Part shown: positions 1 through 10,174 of the stretch, in pieces
Position numbering within the stretch: position 1 is the stretch's first letter
Layout of the letters: every line of letters begins with the position of its first letter
DNA from: Syngnathus acus
Taxonomy: Eukaryota; Chordata; Actinopteri; Syngnathiformes; Syngnathidae
Direction: 5' to 3'
DNA: 64,000 bases
NCBI RefSeq assembly: GCF_901709675.1
Contig: NC_051098.1
Span: forward strand, 7,131,000 to 7,194,999
The notes under the pieces: model-generated
The model's database searches: none
Told to the model about the DNA's origin: nothing
What the model saw: only the letters and a program-made list of their open reading frames with translations
Translations under genes and position numbers: made by a program

Positions 1-757
1 CATACACTTATGTTCATCATGGCTTTCTCAATAAGATGCTTCGCAAGTATTTTAAACAGTAGTTGTGTATAAAAATACTACTTTTTTGTAACAAAACATG
101 TTCTTTATCTTGTCTTGCAATTTGTTAATCTTTATTATCAAAATTAGTACCATGCTATTAAAGCCATCATTATTTGACCTTAAAAACCATCATGAGTCTA
201 CTCTGGAATTTCTAACGAGAACAGCGTTTTAACTGTTGCGATGGCAACTCCTCACCTGCAAGCTCATGTTTATCAAATGGAGATTTACTTAATATAAAAA
301 TAAAATATAATTAAAATAAATTATTTTAAAAATATAAATAAAAATAATAGATAAAATATTGATAATAACTGAGACATCAACAAAGGCTTTGTGCTTGTAT
401 ATAATGAAGACCTTTTTTTCTCATTTGGTGATACAGCTTATCAATATCTTAGTGTTTCACTGCCTGTGGCTTTAAAAAGATAACAGCAGAGAATCGAACT
501 CCAAAGAGGCACCCAGTTAGAATGATCCAACATGAACTAAAACAAGACCACTGGATGTCCCCTGTGTGCCATAGTAGGATAGCATTACAAAGTAAGAAAC
601 ATTTAGCGAGTGGAGATGGTCTGAGTGGGAAGATCAGAATGCTTCCTTGGCGCATGACCACGAGAGAATTCTAACAGCCATGAAATGTTCTTGTTTGCAG
701 TATTGAGCGTGATTTTCCATCCATACAAATAAAAGAGTCAAAGCTTTGTCTTTACAT
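1..757. other. Left flank, no gene seen
   Basis: AT-rich sequence downstream of the rps25 3' end. No exon with splice sites or recognisable protein similarity was found on either strand. A run built from ATAAAA-like units lies near 295-360. Confidence 0.5.
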
Positions 758-763
758 TTTATT
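758..763 (-). terminator. rps25: rps25 polyadenylation signal
   Basis: AATAAA on the minus strand, 110 bases downstream of the rps25 stop codon. The short 3' UTR is typical of ribosomal protein genes. Confidence 0.7.
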
Positions 764-873
764 TAACTTCCATTACAAAGGAAACGAGAGAACCTGAAAA
801 AGAGAACAATGACAGGTGAGAGGAAGCTCTCGAAGGAAAACATTTGGGCATCCTCTTTATAGATGTTACCTGA

Positions 874-2724
874 TTATGCTTTCTCAGCAGCTGCCTCCTC
901 ATCTCCGCCCTTGGTGTTACGCGTGTAGATGAGCTGGGCTCTGTGTTTAGACACGAGCTTGATCATGCCTGTAAAAACACAGCGCACACACGCATTTAAA
1001 CTCTTTAGCTTCATTTAGATGTTTCGAGTATGTAGAGCATGTGAGCATTGATTTCAACTGTCACCTACAAATGTATCCTGAGCAAATGGGAGTGCAAAAG
1101 GACTCCGGCAAAGTTTAAGTAGTAGGACACAGCCAATAAAGTGCTCTTGTAAAAATGTGACATTTCGCTACAATTTTGTGGAAAACGAGACAGTGATCAT
1201 TACCTTGAATCCAATTTTTAGTTTTAATGACTACGATAAAAACGGAATGTAACAATCTAATCGTACCTACACTGTTTTCAGCACTGAGGGCGGTGCACAT
1301 TCAATTTGTAAACAAAAAAAACTTGGAAGCGCTAGATCCCCCATGGTTTAACAAGCATACACATTCTAAAGACGTCCTACTGTGGAACAGTCCAAGTTGA
1401 AAGTTCCTAAATTTCGAGTTCCTCCACAACTTAGGTTAAGTTAAATTTCACGCCACACAAATTTTGTAAAAATGCCATCTGTGACATCAGTTCCCATCAC
1501 TAAACCTCATTTCAGTCTTTACTTGTATGCCTATGATAAAAAAAAAAAGCTTACACTTTTAAACAAGTTTTAGTTACATTTGAGAAATACCAGTTTCAAC
1601 AATGATGCAATTTGTAGAAAATAATAAGTTATGAATGGGAATTGTCCTTGTAAAATTTTAAATTGTAGGCTGACTAGCACATCTTAATAGATGGTCACAT
1701 TTTGAGTTACTACTGTTTTAGATGTTCATTGCTGCTCATTTGGCCTTTCAATTTTTCAGCTGAAATTAAAATAAACAAATAATAATAATCACGTGGTAAG
1801 TTCACCTTTAGCAAGCAGTTCCTGCAGGGCGTTCCTGGCCAAGGAGCCACGGATCTTCAGCCTCTCAGACACAACGGCAGGTGTGATAAGCTTGTAGTTG
1901 GGAACTTCTTTGTACAGCTTTTCGTAGGTGGCCTTGTCGAAGAGGATCAGGTTGTTCAGCTTGTCCCTCACTTTTCCTTTGGACCACTTCTGCTCAAACA
2001 CACCAAACATATTAAGTCTTAGCAGGATAAACAATAAAACATAACTTCACAATGAGTCAATACCTTTTTCTTGGCTTTGCCTCCAGACTTGTTAACTGGG
2101 TCCTTGTCCTTCTTGGACTTTCCAGTGTCCTTTTTCTTGTCAGTCTTGGGAGGCTGAAAAGGGAGGAAGGTCAGTTAAACCCATCACGTCAACATTTGTC
2201 AGGTTTGCTGTATGCGATAATGTCAAGTAATTAATTATGCAAAACACAAACTTGTTTGGTTTTAATAAATCACTCAAAATACAGCGTGAAATTGACAATG
2301 CGGCATTAAGTTGCTGATTGAGGCGAACGCAGAATTTAGCACATCACCGGTATGGCAAGGCCTAGTTGGTATCCCCTGGAGCATCAAAACACTCAAAACA
2401 TAGAGTAAGCGAAAGTTTACATTTTCATCAACTAATAGATCAATTTATGGTCATGACAATTACGAGTACAGGATCCATCATTGGGGCAATTGCATTGCTA
2501 GGCTACCTCGCTCACGAGCACTACGAAAGCGTGGCAGTGTTAGCATGTAAGCTAAGTAGCGTGTGCTGACTTTGTTAGAACGTTTGCTTTCGTTTGACTA
2601 ATAAGGCATTAATAACACGGTTTTCGCAGTATATTCCGACTGTTCATTTGTCAGCGGAAGGCATAGACGCGTGTGATTTTGTTCACGTTAACTCGTAAAA
2701 GTGCTTGCTAGCCATCCTCACCAT
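874..2724 (-). CDS. rps25: 40S ribosomal protein S25 (eS25)
   Basis: Small-subunit ribosomal protein on the 40S head near the E site; the family is also known for a role in IRES-driven initiation. CDS exons in transcript order: 2722-2724 (ATG only, followed by GTGAGG), 2064-2153, 1806-1989 and 874-968. The phases close to 123 aa; human RPS25 has 125. The N-terminus is a lysine-rich tail (residues 2-35), followed by the winged-helix core with [33 protein letters not shown] and the terminal [20 protein letters not shown]. The start is fixed by the splice joining ATG to PPK and by a 5' UTR motif, TCCGACATCTTGACGAGG, that I recall from mammalian RPS25. It is head to head with trappc4. No box C/D snoRNA was recognised in its introns. 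Confidence 0.97.
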
Positions 2725-3021
2725 GTTTCCTCGTCAAGATGTCGGAGCGAAAGGAAGTAGGCCCGTGCGAAACGCACTTTGGCAACCCGTATATGCGGAA
2801 GTGGAGGAGGGGATTATGGGAATTTGAGTTATTTTTGTGACCCCGGTTTTCCCAATACTGAAGGCCAATAATTATCAGCACAAGAACCACGTTTTCTAAT
2901 AATCATCATACTAAAAATAAAACATGGTGAAAAATAAAATGTAAAATAAATTAAACAAGTTAAAAAATAGCCACCATGACGTTTTACCGTCACGTGACCA
3001 CTGCTGTCAGACGCCGCAAAA
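2725..3021. promoter_or_regulatory. Bidirectional promoter of rps25 and trappc4
   Basis: The 297 bases between the two divergent start codons must hold both promoters. On the minus strand a terminal oligopyrimidine start (CTTCCTTTCGCTCC, first base near 2757) marks the probable rps25 cap site and predicts mTOR/LARP1-type translational control. A GCGGAAGTG ETS-type site lies at about 2796-2806. The same head-to-head arrangement exists in human. That both genes share regulatory elements is an inference. Confidence 0.75.
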
Positions 3022-4192
3022 ATGGTGATCTTCAGTGTGTATGTAGTCAACAAGGCTGGAGGTTTAATTTATCAATATGACAACTATGTGCCAAGAGCGG
3101 AGGCCGAAAAGACGTTTAGTTACCCTTTAGATTTGGTGCTTAAGCATCACGACGAGAAAGTGGTCGTGTCGTTTGGGCAAAGGGACGGAATCAAAGGTAA
3201 TGCCATTAGCATTCAGTTAGCCCATACAGTCCAATGTATTTTAGTAAACGTGGGTTTGAATTTGAATCTAAATTACGGAATCAGCGATATGCCACTGTTA
3301 TATTTCACTGAACAATGGCGTAAAGTACAGTGCATTATGTTACTCATAAATATGGCAAAGCTCAAACTTTTGCTATTACACCCAGAAACAAAACATTGTT
3401 GATTTGTCGTCTGTCCATTTGGTCTAATTCAATTTCTTTCCGCTCCCAGTGGGCCATGCAGTGCTCTCCATTAATGGGATTGATGTGATGGGAAAGAGTA
3501 CAGCAGATGGGAAGGACATTCTGGAATACTTAAAAGATCCGTCCAACTATCCGGTGTCAATTCGATTCGGAAGGGCTCGACTCAGCTCCAATGAGAAACT
3601 TATGCTGGCCTCTATGTTCCATTCGTAAGTCACGCTCATTCATTATGATTGGCAACATTCATTATTGACTCACACGTTAACGTTTTTGCCAGGTTGTTTG
3701 CTATCGGATCACAGCTGTCTCCAGAAGTTGGAAGTTCAGGGATTGAGATGCTGGAAACGGACGTGTTCAAACTCCATTGTTTCCAGACTCTTACAGGTGG
3801 CGCATGAATCTGTTATCCTACCAGTTAAAAAAAACTGTCAGATTACCTTCTGTATAAAACTGAACTTCTGTATCCTCTCAGGAATAAAATTCATAGTGCT
3901 GGCGGACCCGCGACAAGCCGGCATTGATGCTCTTTTGAGAAAAATATATGAGATTTATGCAGACTTTGCACTAAAGAATCCATTCTACTCACTGGAAATG
4001 CCTATCAGGTACACTTGGCCATCTTTAACCTTTTTGTGGCAATACAACCTGGAAAAATGTTTGTACGCGTTGTGAGTGTATACGTTCACAGTGTTTCAAT
4101 TTTGTGTTTTCAGGTGTGAACTATTTGATCAGAACTTAAAAGGTGCACTGGAGGTTGCAGAGAAGGCTGGTAACTTTGGAGCTGGATCATGA
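3022..4192 (+). CDS. trappc4: Trafficking protein particle complex subunit 4 (synbindin)
   Basis: Core TRAPP subunit with a longin-like fold; TRAPP acts as exchange factor and tether for Rab1-type GTPases at the ER-Golgi interface. Exons: 3022-3196, 3450-3624, 3693-3796, 3882-4008 and 4114-4192. They join in frame to 219 aa, the length of human TRAPPC4. The N-terminal strand begins [18 protein letters not shown]. The PDZ-like insert is represented by [12 protein letters not shown], and the C-terminal half contains [42 protein letters not shown] and CELFDQNLK. The start is the first methionine of the conserved N-terminus, reached from the divergent promoter shared with rps25. The 3' end faces slc37a4. 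Confidence 0.97.
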
Positions 4193-4306
4193 AGCAGAAA
4201 ATAATCAAACATTAGTTTTTTGTTGGTTTATAAATTGTGGTTGTTTGATGTGTCCAATTAAGGATACAATGACTACACTGTACATACATTTTTTGGGTAA
4301 ATTTTT

Positions 4307-4312
4307 ATTAAA
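4307..4312 (+). terminator. trappc4: Candidate trappc4 polyadenylation signal
   Basis: ATTAAA 115 bases after the trappc4 stop. No AATAAA occurs earlier on this strand, so this variant is the best candidate. Confidence 0.4.
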
Positions 4313-4374
4313 CTCAATATTTCAACTGTTAGGTTTGTTTGCAAGGTAACTCATAACACTGAAGGCCACAATTA

Positions 4375-4399
4375 TTTATTCAAGTCTTGATTTTTTATT
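4375..4399 (-). terminator. slc37a4: slc37a4 polyadenylation signals
   Basis: Two minus-strand AATAAA hexamers at 4375-4380 and 4394-4399, about 280 bases after the slc37a4 stop. The 3' ends of trappc4 and slc37a4 therefore lie within about 100 bases of each other or overlap. Confidence 0.55.
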
Positions 4400-4676
4400 T
4401 TATAAAAAGTTGAAAATATTAGGACTAGTTTCTGTTATTAAAATAATTAGCTGCTTGAGTCGACTCCTCTCTGGTAGGAACTCCAAAGTTGAAGTTCAGA
4501 TAAATGTATAGTTAAATTGAGAGTGTAGCAGTTTTTGGATAAAAGCATGTCCCAGCTTCATCCCCAGCTTCATTTTTCATGCTGAAAATAACACGAGGAG
4601 TATAAAAATGTGTTTAAAAAACAGGGTAATACAACAAAGGCTTCATATTTATCTTTTTGAGGGAAATTAGCATGTC

Positions 4677-7600
4677 TTAGTCTGATTTCTTAGATACGTG
4701 ACCCATCTTAGAGCGGATGTTACGCAGCAGGAAGAAGCAGACAGCTGTGATGCCGCAGAAAATCTCTGCAACCCAGAAGGCCGTTTCCCAGCCATGATGT
4801 TTGGCAATGGTGCTGAATGGAAGCCCAGAGAGGAAGCCACCGACTAAGGAAGAAATAATCGTTGCTTACCGGTTGTTTCTTATCAAAAGCATTTCAAACT
4901 GAAACGTTCAAGTTTAGTTGTGGAGAGTTAACAAATTCAGCATGTACGATGCTTTGTGCACATTTGGATAAGTTGTTCTAGCAGTCATAAAATCAAATAT
5001 AACTAAAGCCACAAAGGAGAACAGATGCTGAATAATGAATAAAAATGTTAAGCGTAAATGGGTTTGTTTGTTAGCTAGCAGGCGACTTCTGGTTAATAGA
5101 CGATAAAGAACAGTCAGGCGGTGCCAATCTAATTCAAAGTGTTGAATGGTTCGAATGGTACTATGTTGACTGTAATTATAAAGTAGAAAAAATATATAGA
5201 TACAATTTAGCCAAATAAAAACCATAACAGATTGGTATAAAATTGTTGATCTAAAATAGGGTGCTCCTTCATGAACCATTCCACTTCTAAGTTTTGTGAA
5301 AATTACGTTTGTATTTGTGCAAACCTGCTGTGTCCGATTTAGTTATACAGTATCTGTATTGACTGCAATGAATAAGGATCATTATATAAAAAGAATGACA
5401 GCCTAACAGTATGTAAATACAATAGTGCTAAACTTACTGTTAGCCATGAGGGCCACAATAGCATGTGATGTCCCACAGTAGTTGGACGGAGCGCTCTCAT
5501 TGGCAATCACACCAAACAAGGCTATTGGCCCATAGGAGGAGAAACCAAAACCAGCACCCAAAAAGAGTATCCACACCTTCAAATGCAAAGAGACATGAAT
5601 TCCAGCCAATTACGCTCATGATCTCACACAATATCTGATGTGTCGTCAATTACCTTCGGGCTGTCTGGAGTGACTGTGACTCTAAACAGGTACATGGACA
5701 CGAACATGCCTGCCATCATAAGGATCAGGACATAATGGCGAGGATTGCCGTACATTTTTATGCCTTGCTGTAAGGAGAAGGGAGATTTGGTCCAGAAGGT
5801 GAGTTTACGGTAAATGTGACAGGTTTGAGGAAAAAAAAAAAAAAAATTGTGCCTGTGCCTACACTCATATAGAAGACTAACACCTCTAACCAGCAGCAAT
5901 GTTTGCAATATCTCAGTGATGTGGATTGCAAAAGCAACATACTACTGTTATGAACCATCAAATTCACATTCCATAGCACTCTTTAGGGTTACACCTGAGC
6001 TGGTGCCAAATTATAGAAAATGAAAATATGGGTCAATTTTAATCTGATGCAAAACAATCAAATATTTGCATCACTTTAAATGGCAAACTGAATACATTTC
6101 GTACATTTGGTGCAGTTATGTAAACTGCTACAGGAGGAGGACTGAAGGATTTAGGCAACCAATTAGAAAAGAATCATTAGATATTTGTGTACAAAATCAA
6201 ACAAATAATGGGACAGAAATTCAAAACTGTTTGGGCTGTGTGGCTTGCTAACTCACTTTGGCCACAGCTTTGTCAGAGAAATAACCTGCTGCCAGGCTGC
6301 CTATAAGGCCTCCCAACTCCAGCGCACTCATGTATGAGCTACCTATGAAGAAGAAAGCAGGGAATCAACACAAACAACACATGGACGGTGAACATGCCGT
6401 ACTTATATAACCCATCCATTTGGTCTTCAATGCTAGTGTCCCTATATAACGTAGAATGTCACTTATCATCAATATCGCATACCCATTAGCGTAGACTGTC
6501 CTTTGTCCTGAATGAGAAACAGCTGTCCCCAGTCGGTGCAGGCTGTCTTCACCCCAAAAACCACCAGATAGGACACGGAAACGAGCCACAGGTAAGGTGA
6601 GAGCAAGAACTCAGACAGGGTGCTCTCATTGCTAGAAGACTCTGAAGGAGACAAAGGGTGGATTAGACGGAAATGAATGCAAGCAAGGTATAATAATATA
6701 CATTGAATCAAATTAGTGCCGGCACGGTGTCGCACTGGATGACATGTCTGTCTCAAAGTTAGGAAGTTACGGGTTCAATTCCACCTCCGGCCCTCCCTGT
6801 GTGGAGTTTGCATGTTCTCCCCGCCTGCGTGGGTTTTCTCCGGGCACTCCAGTTTCCTCCCACATCCCAAAAACATGCTTGGTAGGCCGATTGAGCACTC
6901 CAAATTGCCCCTAGGAATGAGTGCGAGAGCGGATGTTTTTTTCTTTCTGTGTGCCCTGCAATTGGATGGCAACCAGTTTAGGGTGTCCCCCGCCTACTGC
7001 CCGATGACTGCTGGGATAAGTTCCAGCACACCCGCGACTGTGGGGACAAGTGGTATAGAAAATGAATCAAGAAGACGAATCTAATCCCCCTCATATGAGG
7101 GGAATGTGAAGACCTGAGGGATATGCAGGGTACAAAGTCTGCAGAAGAGTCAACCTTTAGTCACAAGAGGCACATGCAGTGCGAAAAAAGACATGAATAA
7201 ATCAAGGGCTCTACAGCTGAGTTCAACCAATACTTCCTGGAAAGTTGCCCAAAATGCTGCCGTTTCGACCACCGTCAAAATGTCACTCAATGCATAGACA
7301 TGAAAACAAGGTTTCACAAGGGAGTAGGTATCTCTTTTTTTTTTTTTTTTTTTAAAAACAAACATTTTGTGTCTTCTTTTGTGTGTACTAACTCCCGGTC
7401 ATTCGAAGTCGTGTAATGGAAGTGTTAACGAGTCAGTAAACTCACCCCCTTTGCTCTTCTTGTCTGCCACTCCAAGATTAGGTAACCCCACGTCCTTGGG
7501 TTCATTTTTGATTACCAACAGGCAAACAAAGGAGAGTACGACACCGATCATTCCGGACATGCACAGGATGGTCCTCCAGCTGTAACTCTGGGCCAGAACT

Positions 7601-8880
7601 GAGGCGATAATCGGGCCCAAGCTGCCGGCCAGATTCATGCTGCATGACAGGATTGCCCACCATGTTCCGAAGTGAGAGGGCTCGAACCACTAAGAGGAAA
7701 GATGAAATGCTGTCAATGTCATTCCTGTGATGGACTCAATTGAAGTCATTTTTCTGCCTTTCTTCCCATGCTGCTGTTGGCTGTCCTGTCCTGTTTCTAC
7801 TTTGAGAATATGGTTTTCTTTGTATTCCTTCTTCCACTTACTGCAGTTGCTAGGGAAATAGTTACTTTTCAGGGTTTAGATTGACCACAATTACCTAGTA
7901 TAACAAATTGGAAAAAAATGCACAAACATCAATTTCATTTAATGATTCAGAGATTATAGGTCCCAATCTAATTAGAGGCAATCGAAAAGATGCAGACAAA
8001 GCAGCTTTTAGAATAATGTTGTTGGAGGAATAATTTTAATTCACCAATTTAACTGGGGGTGTTGAGATTTAAATGGTCAAAATGCATACACAAAAAGGAA
8101 AACTTTTATATTGTAGTTGCATTTAGAAATGCTCCATAGTGCTGTACACATCAGAGCGGTTTCTGATCATTTTGCTCTTCCTTGTAAACTAAATAATGCA
8201 ATCAAAATGTACACACAACCTCGTCAATACTTCATATAATTGAGTATTATCTTTAAGAGCTCTTTTACTCTTGGACCTCATTAAATCGTCCATGCGTACC
8301 GCCAGGATATGTTGCAAATGGTCAATGCAAAAGATGGAAATATAAAAGCAAATTCTATGATGTGCCAATAATGTATTGCTATGCTACCTTGCGCAGCACC
8401 CTGCCACAGGGAGGCCAGCCGAAGCCCTGGCCCAAGCCGTTGAGGAACCATAGGGCAGAGAACACGGCCACAGTGGATGACCAGGAAAAGACCACATTGA
8501 TGCCTCCCACCAAAAACAATCCAATGGAGAAAAGCCAGCGGGCACTGATCTGGTCTGAAAGGACTCCACTGATGAACTTACTGATAGCGTAGGCCAAAGA
8601 CTGACTGCTGGTTATCATGCCTGAGCGAGCGGAATACACAAACAACACAAAGTTGCAAAACATGAACATAACATGATGTAGTTGTAGTTCAAAATAAAAG
8701 GAATAAATCAAATGTGACATGATCAAGCATACCCAGATCATCCTTGTCCAGTTCAATTTCCTGCATCAGCGAAGGCATCACAAAAGATAATGTTTTTCTG
8801 TTGAAGTAGTAAAGTGTGTAGCCAACAAACATGGCCAAAAATATAGTGCTCCTATAGTAGCCATAATTTGCTCTACCCAT
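4677..8880 (-). CDS. slc37a4: Glucose-6-phosphate exchanger (G6P translocase)
   Basis: Major-facilitator antiporter of the ER membrane that moves glucose-6-phosphate into the ER lumen in exchange for phosphate, feeding glucose-6-phosphatase. Exons in transcript order: 8733-8880, 8388-8620, 7446-7689, 6483-6641, 6257-6342, 5654-5767, 5438-5576 and 4677-4843. They join to 429 aa, identical in length to human SLC37A4. Arg28 in YYFNRKT, a residue mutated in human glycogen storage disease Ib, is present. Other conserved stretches are [45 protein letters not shown] and IANESAP. The C-terminus KKSD fits the KKXX ER-retrieval signal. A SINE sits in intron 3. A T-rich run immediately precedes the start codon in the transcript. 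Confidence 0.97.
6718..7068 (+). mobile_element. tRNA-derived SINE, V-SINE-like
   Basis: The head resembles a tRNA-derived Pol III promoter, with a clear box B (GGTTCAATTCC, about 6772-6782). The body contains hallmark teleost repeat strings: GTGGAGTTTGCATGTTCTCC, GGGTTTTCTCCGGGCACTCC, CCTCCCACATCCCAAAAACA and GACTGCTGGGATAAGTTCCA. It ends in GGTATAGAAAATGAAT. It lies in intron 3 of slc37a4, antisense to the gene. The family name is from memory; related copies occur at 58075-58339 and as fragments near 10895 and 12545. Confidence 0.75.
7333..7354. repeat. Poly(T) tract
   Basis: A run of about 20 T within slc37a4 intron 3 (plus-strand view). It is low-complexity and may be a worn retroelement tail. 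Confidence 0.8.
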
Positions 8881-10174
8881 GATGTAAAAAAAAAAAAAAA
8901 AAAAAAAAGGTATTTATATAAATATATTTGAAAAGAGAATTCAGAGAGGAGATCAGCAGACGGTGCCTGCCGGTGAACTTTGCTTCAAGATCGATGTAGC
9001 AGCAGCTGCTGCTTGCAACTAAGGGCTGTTTGCAATCTGTACAAGTTAATGGTCAACTCTCAAACACCACAAATGATTTAATCTGACCTCTTGGGCGGGT
9101 ATTATAGGTCCGGTATGTTGTATGTTATGAAAAAAGAATCCTGAAAACAATATTGTCACTGTTTTGCAAAATTATCACGATTTAACAATGTCCTTGATCG
9201 ATGTTGCGGTTTGCTCAACAGGGGATGTTATGGAACCCTTGGACTAATGACGTTAATAATTTACTTTCACTTTTCTTTAAAATTGTTATTTAAAATACCA
9301 TATAACAATTTTTTTAAAATTCAAACTGCTAAATCAAACGGGATTCTATCCCCACTATTTTCATATTAGTGTGCATCGTTTTGAACAATATTTATTCTCA
9401 ATGAATTCTCGTGGCCATGATGTTTCCGCATCACGTGAGCCAATCGCCGCCGCTTATTTGTCGACACTCAACGAGGCGTGATTGCAACTGGGCAACCTTT
9501 ACCGCTAAACGCACAGAATTATAGAAAACTGTCTCGTAAATATCAGTTTTTGTAACACAAAACAACACGTGCATTTTAACATAGCTTCGAATACGTCGTT
9601 AGCAATTAAAAGCGGCCGGTAACATATGCCAGGTTGCAATATAACAACGAGCCAATGTGGACGTTATTGTATTTTATTTAACTCAATGATACGATGTTCG
9701 TGAATAACGCTACAACATAAAGCTTCGATTTTTATCTTTCAGTTTACTCATCCACCCGTTTTCACTTTTGGTGTAAGACCGCCCCTTCTTCGGGTTTTTT
9801 CTTCTTTACTTTCCTATCTAAAAGGAGTGCCGAACGCTCGGGTACACTTGCGCCTCCTATCGATTCTTTGTGGCACGAGACAGACATTCTCCAAAAACGA
9901 CAAAATAAAAAGTTTTAAACAAACAAACAAACAAACATCGTTTGGAATTAGAAATATTTTTGACTCTTGGATTTATTTTTTTCCAAAATATCTAAGAAAA
10001 ATTATAAACACCTTCTTCCTTGCTGTATTATCATGTTTCTATAGAAACAACACAACATTACCACGGAGGTTCTTGTCACGCGCTCCAGGCAGCAGAAACT
10101 TTTAGTGGTATTGCTCTTTTCTATTTTTGTGACAAAAAAAATCCCTGTCTCAGCTACATCCGGACGTAGAAGAA
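8881..10174. promoter_or_regulatory. Divergent intergenic region of slc37a4 and cfap45
   Basis: About 1.3 kb between two divergent start codons, with no exon seen. A run of about 22 A (8886-8908; T-rich in the slc37a4 transcript) abuts the slc37a4 start. A CACGTG E-box directly followed by a CCAAT box lies at about 9432-9446 (CACGTGAGCCAATCG), a plausible slc37a4 core promoter. The ciliary-type palindrome described separately is closer to cfap45. Confidence 0.5.
10035..10048 (+). promoter_or_regulatory. RFX X-box-like palindrome
   Basis: GTTTCTATAGAAAC is a perfect inverted repeat that fits the degenerate X-box RYYNYY-N2-RRNRAC. It lies 127 bases upstream of the probable cfap45 start codon. 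RFX factors with FOXJ1 drive motile-cilium genes from X-boxes usually within a few hundred bases of the start. Function here is inferred. Confidence 0.45.

Noticed and set aside
1990-2721. Box C/D snoRNA in rps25 introns
   Set aside because: A weak ATGATGG-like C box occurs near 2478 on the minus strand, but no paired D box at suitable spacing was found.
6718-6790. tRNA gene
   Set aside because: Only the box B-like string is good; there is no cloverleaf or acceptor stem, and the sequence continues into a known type of SINE body.
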